A DNA stretch of 64,000 nt from an uncultured Christensenella sp. (lineage in GTDB: Bacteria > Bacillota > Clostridia > Christensenellales > Pumilibacteraceae), in NCBI GenBank assembly GCA_910579205.1, contig CAJTTD010000007.1, positions 1-64,000 on the forward strand, given 5' to 3'. The translations under genes were made by a program, and so were the position numbers. Below are positions 25,726-34,664 of the stretch, in pieces; within the stretch, counting starts at the first letter, position 1; each line of letters opens with the position of its first letter. Below the pieces are notes generated by a model. It did no database searches. It saw only the letters and a list, made by a program, of their open reading frames with translations, and was not told where the DNA came from.

Positions 25726-25828
25726 CAAAGCGGGCGCACGCCCCTCGTGCCGTTGTACGCATTGTTGTTGTTCAACGAGCCGTCCGAATTGACGTTGCGG
25801 ACGTTGTACGAGTTCGACGAGTTAGGAG
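25726..25828 (-). repeat. DGR template repeat (TR)
   Basis: Non-coding copy between the avd-like gene and the reverse transcriptase. On the coding strand it is rich in AAC and AAT triplets (the theoretical peptide contains SDGSLNNNNAYNG), the form that adenine mutagenesis turns into many residues. It matches VR1 over 103 bp and VR2 over 88 bp. The gap 25570-25851 holds only this element and its transcript. Confidence 0.95.
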
Positions 25829-25851
25829 GAACAGGGCATACCCTATGTGTT

Positions 25852-26265
25852 TTATTGATTGTTCTGCTGCCGCTTGTCGTTGTTGCGCCACGCGGCAGTC
25901 ATTTTCTTTACCTCGACGACAAGCCTGCTCCAATATTCCGCCGAGTCGATACTCAGTTCGATAGACGGTATTTTGTGCGATAACTCAATCATTGTATTCA
26001 GCAACTTACACGATACGATTACCTCCTGTTGACAGTCTAAACGCCGTTGGCGTTCGTGAGCGTCGCTTAAATTACACTCATTCGCCCGTACCAAATTTTC
26101 GTATATATCAATGGCAAGATTTTCGATTCTTGCCCCGATAGAAAATCTGTACTTTTTCGGGAATCTGTTTGTGTTTGCGGTCAATGTGCAAGTATGCTCC
26201 ATAAGGTCTTTAGCCTTAGTGATGACCGACATTTCTTTTGGCGAACGCTCATTATACTTTAACAT
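25852..26265 (-). CDS. avd: DGR accessory variability determinant (Avd-like)
   Basis: 137 residues from the ATG at 26265 (ribosome binding site GAGAGGTG). It is all-helical with the signature KYRFSIGARIENLAIDIYENLVRAN in the first helices, typical of Avd/four-helix-bundle proteins. Avd is known to form a pentamer that binds the reverse transcriptase and TR RNA and is needed for mutagenic retrohoming. It precedes the TR and reverse transcriptase in the same transcript. Confidence 0.85.
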   Translation of the reverse strand: MLKYNERSPKEMSVITKAKDLMEHTCTLTANTNRFPKKYRFSIGARIENLAIDIYENLVRANECNLSDAHERQRRLDCQQEVIVSCKLLNTMIELSHKIPSIELSIDSAEYWSRLVVEVKKMTAAWRNNDKRQQNNQ

Positions 26266-26498
26266 TGCAAGCACCTCTCCGCACCGTCAAGCGTGCCGCT
26301 CGTAAGCGTTATGCCGCTCACGGATAAACTTTTGAACATTGCTACCGCGCCCGTTCCCGTCAGAGTTCTCAAACTCATTTGCAGGTCTGCGACGTCAAAA
26401 ACGCTTGCGCCGCTTTCGTTTGCCATATCAATGAGCGCGTTCATCGTTCCAAGCAGTTTACGCGGTTCCGATATATCCTTAAGCGCGATTCTATCCAT
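26259..26498 (-). CDS. Small phage protein in the fibre operon
   Basis: 79 residues from the ATG at 26498 after AAGGAGGTT. Contains a short helical part followed by a Gly/Ser/Thr beta part (LSVSGITLTSGTLDG). Overlaps the avd-like start by a few bases. Function unknown. Confidence 0.5.
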   Translation of the reverse strand: MDRIALKDISEPRKLLGTMNALIDMANESGASVFDVADLQMSLRTLTGTGAVAMFKSLSVSGITLTSGTLDGAERCLQC

Positions 26499-26509
26499 AC
26501 GCAACCTCC

Positions 26510-28249
26510 TTAATTTGCCAAGATAATATAGTTGACGGTTACGCCGTCTGCGGCGGTTCCGTTATTCCTACATAAAATCGTACAGGTGTTTCCCGATATG
26601 TTTACAGCGGCAGTAAAAGCCGTCTTATCGGGCGTCGCCGTTGCCGTAAAAATGGCGTTTACAGACGCGGCAGTAATCTCTACGCCTTTCGATTCTCCCG
26701 CTGCGACATTCGTCAATTCCGCCGCCCCTACAAGCAGTTTCAGCCCGTTGCCGAGTTCGATTATGCCGTTGCCGTTATCAATCGCGTTTACCGCCATATT
26801 TGCCGAAAAATACGCTTTACCGCAACGGACGACGCACTCTCCGACGTACTTATAATCGGAATACAGAACAATTTCCCCGTTCGGTTTAACGAAATACAGA
26901 TTTGCGTTCGCGTAGTATTCGCCGTCGTGATAGATACGCAAATCGACCAAAACGGACAAATCGGTTCCCATACCGTGCATTTCGGGCGTTATCGTTATGT
27001 AATACAGCCCGTCATCGTCGGCAACTGCAGTCCACGAACTCGCAACGATATTGAACTTGTAACTCGGTATATCGGTTATGGACGGTGCGGTATATATCGC
27101 CGCAACGTACCACCCGTCTATTTCCGAACTTTCGGGAGCCGCCCAATAATAGTAGGTGTACACCTCGCCCTTATTCGGCATAGCCGAATCAACGACCTGC
27201 ACCGCGTCCGTATTGTCGGGCGTCGCTCTGCCCGTAGCCGAAAAGACCGCTGCATTTAACGCGTTTATAAGGCTTTCCGACAGTTCGGCAGGGTTCGCGT
27301 TCTCTATCCTGCCCCTGATTTTGCGCGGCACTACGCCGAGTTGCAATGAATCAATATCCTCGTTTATAGAATCAATCATACCGAGAATATCGGTGTCCTG
27401 CCCTTGCATATTACCGATAGTCTTTTCAATGTTCGTAAGCCTGTTATCCTGCGTTCCCTGTTCCGACCTATACACGCCGATAGCGACCGTTTCCGCTTTT
27501 GTGTAACTGTCCTCTTTCGTTCTGAACAGATTATCGGCGGCTATTTTCGTATATCGCTCGTTTATTTTATCAAGCAATACGGAGCCGCTCTGAGCCTGTA
27601 AAGCCGCCGCAATATCGTTCAGGCAAGTTTGTAAGGCGACGGGCGTTTTGACGTTCTGCGTGGCAGCAGTAAGCCCATACGCCTCGACAACCAACTTTGC
27701 CGCCAAATCGCAACTGTATATATCGTCGATGAGGTCGGCAAGTTTCTTTCCTGCGCCGTACTTTTCGGGCAAGCCGACCTCAGCCGCGCCGTCCGCGCTT
27801 TTCAGGAGCGTTTTATACTCCGTCAGCCGCTCATTTGCATTGCTTATCTTTTGCGCAATGCTGTTCAAAATCACCTGCAGAGATTTCAGTTTGTCATCTG
27901 CGGGCGTTTCATACGCGAGAACATACGCCGCAAGTTTACCGTTCAAACAAGCATTGCATAGGTCTTGCAGACTGTAAGAAAAGCCCTCGATTTTTTCGCT
28001 TTCGGGGTCAAGACCCGACAAATCGAGTTTAACGTAACTTGCCGCGTCGTCGCCGCTCAGCGCGTCCTGAATCACATTGATTTTCTCGGCAATAAATTTG
28101 CCGATTTGGTCGAACCACAATTTTAACGCCGTGGACGACATACCGCCTGCGCCATAGGGCGATACGACGTTCGGCTTATCCGCAAGCGCAACGACGCCCT
28201 TTGCTTTCAGTTCGGCGGGCGTGATATTTACAAATCGTTTTAATGACAT
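26510..28249 (-). CDS. Phage tail fibre/appendage protein
   Basis: 579 residues. The helical N-terminal half with repeated oligomerising stretches (KINVIQDALSG, TNIEKTIGNMQGQDTDILGMIDSINEDI) is followed by a beta-rich C-terminal half ending GTAADGVTVNYIILAN. The length and layout fit a trimeric tail fibre. It lies between the tail protein and the DGR cassette and starts after AAGGAGGGCT. Probably the scaffold onto which the variable adhesin is mounted. Confidence 0.6.
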   Translation of the reverse strand: MSLKRFVNITPAELKAKGVVALADKPNVVSPYGAGGMSSTALKLWFDQIGKFIAEKINVIQDALSGDDAASYVKLDLSGLDPESEKIEGFSYSLQDLCNACLNGKLAAYVLAYETPADDKLKSLQVILNSIAQKISNANERLTEYKTLLKSADGAAEVGLPEKYGAGKKLADLIDDIYSCDLAAKLVVEAYGLTAATQNVKTPVALQTCLNDIAAALQAQSGSVLLDKINERYTKIAADNLFRTKEDSYTKAETVAIGVYRSEQGTQDNRLTNIEKTIGNMQGQDTDILGMIDSINEDIDSLQLGVVPRKIRGRIENANPAELSESLINALNAAVFSATGRATPDNTDAVQVVDSAMPNKGEVYTYYYWAAPESSEIDGWYVAAIYTAPSITDIPSYKFNIVASSWTAVADDDGLYYITITPEMHGMGTDLSVLVDLRIYHDGEYYANANLYFVKPNGEIVLYSDYKYVGECVVRCGKAYFSANMAVNAIDNGNGIIELGNGLKLLVGAAELTNVAAGESKGVEITAASVNAIFTATATPDKTAFTAAVNISGNTCTILCRNNGTAADGVTVNYIILAN

Positions 28250-28259
28250 ATAGCCCTCC

Positions 28260-30914
28260 TTAATTTTTCAGTCGTCCTACTACCTGATAGCGGAACGAAA
28301 TATAGTACAGCGCAAAAGGTTTCATATACTCATCGGAATAAATGTAGTATTGCTTTTCAACCCATTGCTTTTCTTTTTCTTTGACCGCAAACAAACTCTG
28401 TTCCGTCGTATTAAATGTAAAGTCCGTAAAGTCCATATCCTCAAAAGAGAAAAGACTGTTATTGATTCGGGCGATTTGCGTGTACGGCTTTTTATTCGTT
28501 CGCACCTTGATTTTTGCGGACGAACTGCGGAACGATTTAGTCTTTATCACGGTCGATTTTTTTACCGTGTTTTTCGTCAAATGCGGTATGCCGCAGCAGT
28601 CCATTTTCGTCGCACAACCGCTGTAAATCGTTCTATTATCGAACGTGTACCAACGCGGCTCGATTTCGCCCTCGGAGTTTCTTTTATCGAAATTGAACGA
28701 GCATACGACGCCGTTTTTTGTGCCGAAATAGATATTGTCGAACATATCGCGTATCGTCGTTGCTTTTTGAAATACGCCGCCGATATATTCTCCCTTACCC
28801 TCGCACAAATACGCCTCGTAACGTACCAAATCGCCCGAAAAAATATCGTAGACCTCGTGTACCGTATAATAAACGCCGACCGTATATTCCAACCCGTCAA
28901 TTTCTACCGCAACGCCCTCTGTAAACACTCGCGCCGTTTCCTTTCCGTAGTCATCGGGCGGGTTTACTACCTGCCCTGTAAGATTCAGCGTTTCGTGAGT
29001 ATTCATAAAGTACACGTTTTCGGCAAGCATAATCGGAATTTCGATAATATGGTCGTCGTTACCGCAAGTACACTCGTTTTTGCTCTTTTTGCATTTCGTA
29101 CAGTATTTGACTGTTTTGCCTTGTAATTCCTCGGCTATTTGCGTCGCGTACTTGTATTCGGGATATTGCCCTTTATACACGCCGACGTTCTCGATATAAT
29201 ACCATTCGTACTGATTGACGCCTATTGCGTGCGTATAACGCTGTCGGCTGTCCGCCATAAAAATGCACCCGTCCACAAGTACCAAAAGATACCCGTTCCA
29301 TTCCGCAACCACGGCAGAACTTAAGTCCATATTGACGATTTTCGCGTCTATAAGGCTTGAACGGTGTTCGTTCGCCCTCTCGTACCGCACAGACAGTTGC
29401 CCGACCGCCTCTACGCCGAGCCGCGATATAAATATCGGGTCGTCCAAAAAATTGATACAAGCACCCAAACAACCTATGCCGCTTAACCCCTGCGAGGACG
29501 GATAAATTACAGGCTGTATCGAGTCATTCGTCTGCGTAGGCGTATGAAAATAAGTTGACCCGTCCTGTTGCGTATCGTCTTTCAAAACCATAAGCGTATC
29601 GGCAACGGTAATCATTCCCGTAATGGGCGCGACTCCCACGCCGTCCTGCATATAGTTCAAAATGCCGAAATACGAGGGGTCTACATAGCCCGTAGAATTT
29701 CTCGCGGCGTAAAATATGTGATTCGGATAATTCGGGTTCCCCGACAGAAAAACCCTATTATCGTAAATTGTCGCAATAGTACAATCGGTTATAAGCCTTG
29801 ATATTTCCGCACATTCATCGGTAACGCCCGATACACTCGTAAATACTTTTTTAGCCACAACCTCGATTCCCGCGTACATTTCGGGATAAAAGACGTTTTC
29901 GCTTTCTGTCGCTCCTGCAATCTGCACGACGCGCTCAGGCTTTTCGGGTGCAACGATAAACTTAATACTGCCGTTAGCAAGACTTACGGTAAAATCGGTT
30001 CCCTGTACTTTTGCCTGCCCGTAAACCTTTACCGATACAATCTCATCGAGAGCATTTTCATTGAGAAAAAACTCCGTCGTCGTGCCGTCAGCGATAAACG
30101 TATGCCTAAACTTAGACTGCAGAATGTTTCGCTGCTCGTGTTGCTTACCTATATCGGCGTTTTCGCCGCTCGTAATAATATTGATATAAGTAAGCGGGAT
30201 ATAAGCGTTATCCAATACGCTTTTTACGCTCACGCCGTCATATACCAAATAATTTTTGCCGTCAATGATATACAGCCTGTTATTGAATATAAACGACGTG
30301 CTTTTTCGGGGGTTCATATTATCAAAAAGCGCGTCTGCCGCGGTTAAAATGCCCTCTTTATAAGACAGCAAAAGTCTATCGCCTGCAACCAAATCGCTGC
30401 TTGCATAAGACAGTTCCCGCGTAGCCGCGTCATAATTCATCAAAAAAGTTAAGTCCTCGCCGTTTGTCCGCGCTAACGCGGTAACGGTAACGACATTCTC
30501 AGGTAAAATCTGCTTAAATGTTTTCGTTCCGTTTACAACGGAATCGGGTTCGGGTACTACAATCGTTTCACTTAGAACAATATTTGCGGTATTCGGGTAA
30601 TTTTTCCACAAATACAGTTTGCTCCCCGAATGAATAAGAACTTTGGTAACGATTTTATCGCCGTCTTTATGCGAAAAATTGAATATACCGAAAACATCGC
30701 TTTCCTCAGGCAATACGACGCGCTTTCTGAACCCTGCAATCGTTTCAAGTGCCTGCCCCTGCGAGGACTGATAATCTCTGAACATATTTACAGCGTAAGC
30801 GAGGCGGTGTTCGTCAACCTGCGTATGGTCGCTCGAAAAATCAACGCCTCTGAAATCGCCGTAATATCTGTTGTATGTTTCCCTCGCTTGGAGGAAATTT
30901 GTTCTCGTTGCCAT
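28260..30914 (-). CDS. Large tail protein (podovirus-type nozzle/tail stabilisation)
   Basis: 884 residues. The start region (YNRYYGDFRGVDFSSDHTQVDEHRLAYAVNMFRDY) resembles the tail tube or nozzle proteins of short-tailed phages. It is a beta-propeller-like protein with many aromatic beta strands. It carries an unusual CTKCKKSKNECTC cysteine motif (about residues 600-612). Its position between the connector and the fibre supports a tail role. No tape-measure or tail-tube gene of a long tail is seen, which is why I suggest podovirus morphology. Confidence 0.65.
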   Translation of the reverse strand: MATRTNFLQARETYNRYYGDFRGVDFSSDHTQVDEHRLAYAVNMFRDYQSSQGQALETIAGFRKRVVLPEESDVFGIFNFSHKDGDKIVTKVLIHSGSKLYLWKNYPNTANIVLSETIVVPEPDSVVNGTKTFKQILPENVVTVTALARTNGEDLTFLMNYDAATRELSYASSDLVAGDRLLLSYKEGILTAADALFDNMNPRKSTSFIFNNRLYIIDGKNYLVYDGVSVKSVLDNAYIPLTYINIITSGENADIGKQHEQRNILQSKFRHTFIADGTTTEFFLNENALDEIVSVKVYGQAKVQGTDFTVSLANGSIKFIVAPEKPERVVQIAGATESENVFYPEMYAGIEVVAKKVFTSVSGVTDECAEISRLITDCTIATIYDNRVFLSGNPNYPNHIFYAARNSTGYVDPSYFGILNYMQDGVGVAPITGMITVADTLMVLKDDTQQDGSTYFHTPTQTNDSIQPVIYPSSQGLSGIGCLGACINFLDDPIFISRLGVEAVGQLSVRYERANEHRSSLIDAKIVNMDLSSAVVAEWNGYLLVLVDGCIFMADSRQRYTHAIGVNQYEWYYIENVGVYKGQYPEYKYATQIAEELQGKTVKYCTKCKKSKNECTCGNDDHIIEIPIMLAENVYFMNTHETLNLTGQVVNPPDDYGKETARVFTEGVAVEIDGLEYTVGVYYTVHEVYDIFSGDLVRYEAYLCEGKGEYIGGVFQKATTIRDMFDNIYFGTKNGVVCSFNFDKRNSEGEIEPRWYTFDNRTIYSGCATKMDCCGIPHLTKNTVKKSTVIKTKSFRSSSAKIKVRTNKKPYTQIARINNSLFSFEDMDFTDFTFNTTEQSLFAVKEKEKQWVEKQYYIYSDEYMKPFALYYISFRYQVVGRLKN

Positions 30915-30919
30915 TGCGC

Positions 30920-31825
30920 TTACCACCCGTTTGAACTCTTGATAATAACAGGGCTTATATCTTTCCCCTTACGTTCAATCTCGGCGGCGCGTTCGCTATA
31001 CAAATATTTGTAGTATTCCGATTTTTGCGGCTCGTCGTCTATCCATACATAAGCCGCAATAAGCACAGGCAGCAGGGCGCAGAGTTCCACGTCCAAATCA
31101 ATCTCGGTCTTATCGTCCATTTCGCCGTTATTGACAATCGGCGCAGGACGCCTTTTATATAAAACCTTGAAAACACCGCTCTGATTATACGGGAGCAATA
31201 TTACACTATTGCCCTCTACGCCGTACCCCTGATTGATAATCGCGTTGCCCTCTGCCTCTTTGATAGGCGGACAGCACAACGCAAGAAAATCGTCCGTAAG
31301 TTTACTTATATCGTAGCGCGTAAACGGTTCATAAGCGGGTATATCCGCCTCGTCCTCGCTATACAGTTTGTCGTACATTGCGACGTTCTTTACCGAATAC
31401 ACAAACTCGCCCGAAAAACGCAGTCTAACCAAATCGCTTACAAAACTGTCCGCCTCTTTGATAAACCCCCGATACGCGACAAATTTGCGCGTAGACGCAA
31501 GCGATACCGTACCTATAACAGCCCACCCGTCAGGCGTGTGCTTTTCGATATAAACGATACCGTTTCCGTCCGCCTCAAAATAATATGATTTTGCGGCGTG
31601 TGCGGAGTATTGCAGTTCCTCATCTTTTTCGACGGGAGAAAATGCGGAATCGGACAATAGATTTTTCAGCGGCTTGTGATTTATCAAATAGTAACTTATT
31701 GCAGGTCGAACCTCGTTGACCTGCAATAAAGCCCTATTTGCTGCGTAATAAAACCTGTCATCATCTTCTAAGGAAACCTCAAAACCGAGTTGAGCAACCT
31801 GTTTATAAAGTTCTGCAACGGTCAT
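30920..31825 (-). CDS. Head-tail adaptor/connector protein
   Basis: 301 residues from MTVAELYKQVAQL, with ribosome binding site AAGGAGGCTG. The longer frame to 31951 overlaps the capsid gene. The N-terminal helix bundle and an ALLQVNEVRPAI segment near residue 32 look like adaptors of short-tailed phages. It sits directly after the major capsid gene. Assignment from position and length. Confidence 0.55.
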   Translation of the reverse strand: MTVAELYKQVAQLGFEVSLEDDDRFYYAANRALLQVNEVRPAISYYLINHKPLKNLLSDSAFSPVEKDEELQYSAHAAKSYYFEADGNGIVYIEKHTPDGWAVIGTVSLASTRKFVAYRGFIKEADSFVSDLVRLRFSGEFVYSVKNVAMYDKLYSEDEADIPAYEPFTRYDISKLTDDFLALCCPPIKEAEGNAIINQGYGVEGNSVILLPYNQSGVFKVLYKRRPAPIVNNGEMDDKTEIDLDVELCALLPVLIAAYVWIDDEPQKSEYYKYLYSERAAEIERKGKDISPVIIKSSNGW

Positions 31826-31848
31826 AATCAGCCTCCTTGTTAAATGAT

Positions 31849-32889
31849 TTATAGCGACGTTGCCGCGGAAATCGCGTCTTTGCTGTTGACGGCAAGCAGG
31901 ATATGTTTCCAAGTATTGAACCCGACACCGAAACGGCAGTAACCGTTCCAAAAGTAGTTGCGGGTGTGCTTGTCAATATCGCTCGTAATGTCAAGCGGAA
32001 CGCGGTTATAGAACATATTGCCGAGCAGGTTCTTGTTGGCGTCGCCCGACATAACCATAAACCTGTCGTCGTCCGCCTCCCAACCGTTCAGCACAACGAT
32101 ATTCCAATTCCCGTACTGAGTATTTATATCGTTGTTTGCGCTGCCCACGGTGCGCTCGGAGCCGACAACCTTTTTGACGAGCGTTTCGAGTTTCGGACGA
32201 TTGCAGGGAATGATGAGAGTGTCCGCGACATACTCCATAACGTCGCCGTTTTCGTCCTTGAAATTGCGCACCTTATTCGAGAGAACGCCGAGCGCGTCCT
32301 CAAGCGTGCTTGCGCTGCCCGTGAGTTCGCCGTAGTAGTAGTTGCTCTGCGTCTTGCCTTTCATTTTGTCCGTCGAATACGGGTGCGCCTTATGGAACAG
32401 AGCGAGTTCGTCGGCGCAAGTCAAATCAACCTTTGCCTTGTTGAACGTCATCTCTTTCGCCGTGCCGTTGATGAGAGCCTGCGCCGCGATTTTGATACGC
32501 GTCTTGTAGTAGGCGCGAACGAACTTTTTGGGCTTGTTTTTCATATCCGCGCCCATACCGAACTTTGCGTCGTCCGCCATTTTGCGGGTAATGGTAAACT
32601 CTTTCGCAAATTCGATATGCTCTATCGTTTTCTTGAACGTAGGCTCGACGCTATCGTTCTCCGCGCCCTGTCCTTCCTGTTTGCTTTGGAACGTATCGAA
32701 ATCGGACTCGCCCATAATCGTTTCGGCGTAGCGGCTCGATTTTTCGACGTTGAAAAGAAAATCGAGTATGCTTTTCTGCTTTTCACAGATATTCGATTCG
32801 TTCTCGATGAGTGCCTTTATCGGGTGTTCAAACTTACCGAACATAGGGTCGTTTTTGCCCGACATTGCGCTGTAGATAAAATTCGACAT
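31849..32889 (-). CDS. Major capsid protein (HK97-type, probable)
   Basis: 346 residues, following a likely scaffold and a small decoration-like protein. The sequence has the long N-terminal arm, a spine-helix region (NEFAKEFTITRK-like EHIEFAKEFTITRKM) and the LIIPCNRPKLETLVKK region typical of HK97-fold phage capsids. No prohead protease is fused. Ribosome binding site GGGAGGAC. Confidence 0.8.
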   Translation of the reverse strand: MSNFIYSAMSGKNDPMFGKFEHPIKALIENESNICEKQKSILDFLFNVEKSSRYAETIMGESDFDTFQSKQEGQGAENDSVEPTFKKTIEHIEFAKEFTITRKMADDAKFGMGADMKNKPKKFVRAYYKTRIKIAAQALINGTAKEMTFNKAKVDLTCADELALFHKAHPYSTDKMKGKTQSNYYYGELTGSASTLEDALGVLSNKVRNFKDENGDVMEYVADTLIIPCNRPKLETLVKKVVGSERTVGSANNDINTQYGNWNIVVLNGWEADDDRFMVMSGDANKNLLGNMFYNRVPLDITSDIDKHTRNYFWNGYCRFGVGFNTWKHILLAVNSKDAISAATSL

Positions 32890-32906
32890 ATTGTCTGTCC
32901 TCCCTG

Positions 32907-33308
32907 TTAAATAATTCTGACGACGATAATATCTCCCGCCGCCGACGCACCGTTCAGACTTTCTACGGTTACGACGCCGCTCGTGGTGGTCGCCGTTACC
33001 TGCAAGCCGTCCGTATGCAGAGTTACTTTACTGCCCGCCGTAAGCCCCGTAGGAGCCGCCGTAACAGGCACCTCGTAAAGTTGATTGTCCTCGACCCTTG
33101 CCGCCGCAAGAGTGCGTTTCGTTGCGTCTGCCGCAACGCTGCCCATAGCGATATGCGTAGGTTTTACCGTTGCACCGCATTTCGTGAACTTACCCGACGC
33201 CAAAACGAGAGCCTCGCCGTATTCGACCGCCTCGTCGTCCGTTACGTCGTGGTAAACGGGTTCGGGTACGTTCATTCTGCCATTCTCAATTTTAATGAGT
33301 TTGAACAT
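32907..33308 (-). CDS. Capsid decoration-like protein
   Basis: 133 residues, beta-rich and Thr/Val-rich (LTAGSKVTLHTDGLQVTATTTSG). It lies between scaffold and capsid, as decoration or head-stabilising proteins often do. Function inferred from position. Confidence 0.55.
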   Translation of the reverse strand: MFKLIKIENGRMNVPEPVYHDVTDDEAVEYGEALVLASGKFTKCGATVKPTHIAMGSVAADATKRTLAAARVEDNQLYEVPVTAAPTGLTAGSKVTLHTDGLQVTATTTSGVVTVESLNGASAAGDIIVVRII

Positions 33309-33322
33309 AGAAATTCTCCTTT

Positions 33323-34189
33323 TTATTTTTGATATGATTGTCTGTACAGAGCGACAATTTCCTTATCGCTCAGATTCGGGAACAAATCGCGCCATTCGCT
33401 CAACTGCTTATTACTCATCGTAATCGAGTTGTCTTTGGAGCCTTTCGGCACCGCCGAGCGTAAATGCCCCTTTGTTTCGTTGAGCAACTGCTGTTTTACG
33501 GACTTAGCCACGCTTGCCCGAACGCCGTCAGGGTTTGCCGCGGCGTATGCCTGTTTAGGCGTCAAGCCTTTATCGCGGAGTTCCGCAAATACGCCGAAAT
33601 TGCTTATTTCGGTAATCGCTTTCAGCCCTTTTGTTTCGGGATAGAACCCCTGCACCTCTGCGAGGTCGGCAGCCATTTTTTTCTTAAATTCGGTTTCGCG
33701 CAAGAGGCGCAACGCCTCCTCGCTTTCCGCGCTTTCGGCTTTCTTTTTGCGGTATTCCTCTAACGGAATATCGTCAGCCTCTGCCGCCAACTCCTCAAGC
33801 CCTTTTTGCACGTCGCTCGTTTCTTTCGCGCCCAACTTTTTCAACGTATCTCTGCCCTGCGCTTTTAAGGCTTTTAACTCGTTTTCGAGTTCTGCGATAC
33901 GCTTATCTTTTGTATCGTCCGTAGACTCCTCAGGCTCTGCGTCCGATTCTCCGTCGCCTTTATCGGCGTCATCGGAACCGTCGCCCTGCTCGTCGTCGGG
34001 GTTTTCGTCGTTATCGTCCGCGGCGTCCTCGTCGCTCTCAACGTCCTCGTCGTCCGTTACGTCGGGAATGATAATGTTACCCTCGTCGTCATACTCGAAC
34101 TCGTCATCGGAATCGTCAACCGTTTCGTTCTCGTCATCGACAACGGTTTCCTCGATTTCCTCGTCGGGTTTCTTGATTTCGTCCTGCAT
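33323..34189 (-). CDS. Phage scaffolding protein
   Basis: 288 residues. A highly acidic N-terminus (first about 100 residues dominated by Asp and Glu) is followed by a long coiled coil (AELENELKALKAQGRDTLKK). This is the standard form of capsid assembly scaffolds. It is immediately upstream of the head genes. Confidence 0.75.
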   Translation of the reverse strand: MQDEIKKPDEEIEETVVDDENETVDDSDDEFEYDDEGNIIIPDVTDDEDVESDEDAADDNDENPDDEQGDGSDDADKGDGESDAEPEESTDDTKDKRIAELENELKALKAQGRDTLKKLGAKETSDVQKGLEELAAEADDIPLEEYRKKKAESAESEEALRLLRETEFKKKMAADLAEVQGFYPETKGLKAITEISNFGVFAELRDKGLTPKQAYAAANPDGVRASVAKSVKQQLLNETKGHLRSAVPKGSKDNSITMSNKQLSEWRDLFPNLSDKEIVALYRQSYQK

Positions 34190-34216
34190 AATCGTTTGTC
34201 CTCCTATAAAATTCGA

Positions 34217-34348
34217 TTATTTCTTTTTGCCGTTTCTCAGGTCGTTGCCCTTGACTACGGTCGCCTTAGGCTGTTCCTGCACGCTCTTGGGAGCCTTGAT
34301 AATGCCGCCTTTATTGGTCGCATATCTGTTACCCGAACCCTGTTTCAT
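34217..34348 (-). CDS. Small basic phage protein (43 aa)
   Basis: From MKQGSGNRYATNKGG, preceded by AGGAGGACTGC. Highly basic, with no family match. It is the first gene after the leader hairpin at 34378-34415 and precedes the scaffold gene. Confidence 0.5.
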   Translation of the reverse strand: MKQGSGNRYATNKGGIIKAPKSVQEQPKATVVKGNDLRNGKKK

Positions 34349-34377
34349 AGTCGCAGTCCTCCTTTTTAGATTTTTAA

Positions 34378-34415
34378 TAAAAATAGCCACTAACCGTATC
34401 TTACGGTCAATGGCT
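34378..34415 (-). terminator. Leader terminator/attenuator before the head genes
   Basis: 14-nt arms (AGCCATTGACCGTA and TACGGTTAGTGGCT on the minus strand, two mismatched positions) are followed by ATTTTTATT. A TGTGCCATAT box lies just upstream (34437-34428). The same pairing occurs before the terminase. Confidence 0.7.
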
Positions 34416-34441
34416 CTATCTCTCGGAATATGGCACAAATA

Positions 34442-34606
34442 TTATTCAGTTTTTACCGTCCATAGTCTGCCGCACTTTTTACACCTAAACGTCAGACCTT
34501 GAACTTTACTGTCCTTTTGTAAGCCTACACGCGGTACTTTTTCATTGCAGTTCGGACAAACGATTTTGGTAATTTCAGATTGCACAGTCGGAGTAATATT
34601 AAGCAT
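34442..34606 (-). CDS. Com-like zinc-ribbon protein (54 aa)
   Basis: Too short for typical gene calls, but it has a strong GGAGGTAGAGT ribosome binding site. Two Cys pairs, VCPNC and RCKKCG, are about 25 residues apart, as in the Com-type zinc ribbons of phage Mu (a translation regulator). It is the first gene after the promoter at 34626-34664. A role as RNA-binding regulator is possible but unproven. Confidence 0.65.
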   Translation of the reverse strand: MLNITPTVQSEITKIVCPNCNEKVPRVGLQKDSKVQGLTFRCKKCGRLWTVKTE

Positions 34607-34625
34607 ACTCTACCTCCTGCATAAT

Positions 34626-34664
34626 ATAATAGCATACATTTTACCGCGTTTAGTCGCAATTTAT
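34626..34664 (-). promoter_or_regulatory. Candidate late promoter L1
   Basis: On the minus strand: a 19-bp box ATAAATTGCGACTAAACGC (34664-34646), 14 bp, then TATTAT (34631-34626) with an extended -10 TG one base before it. The start site falls just before the zinc-ribbon gene. The identical box and spacing occur at 52931-52969. There is no good -35 hexamer at 17 bp, which suggests activator dependence. Confidence 0.65.
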
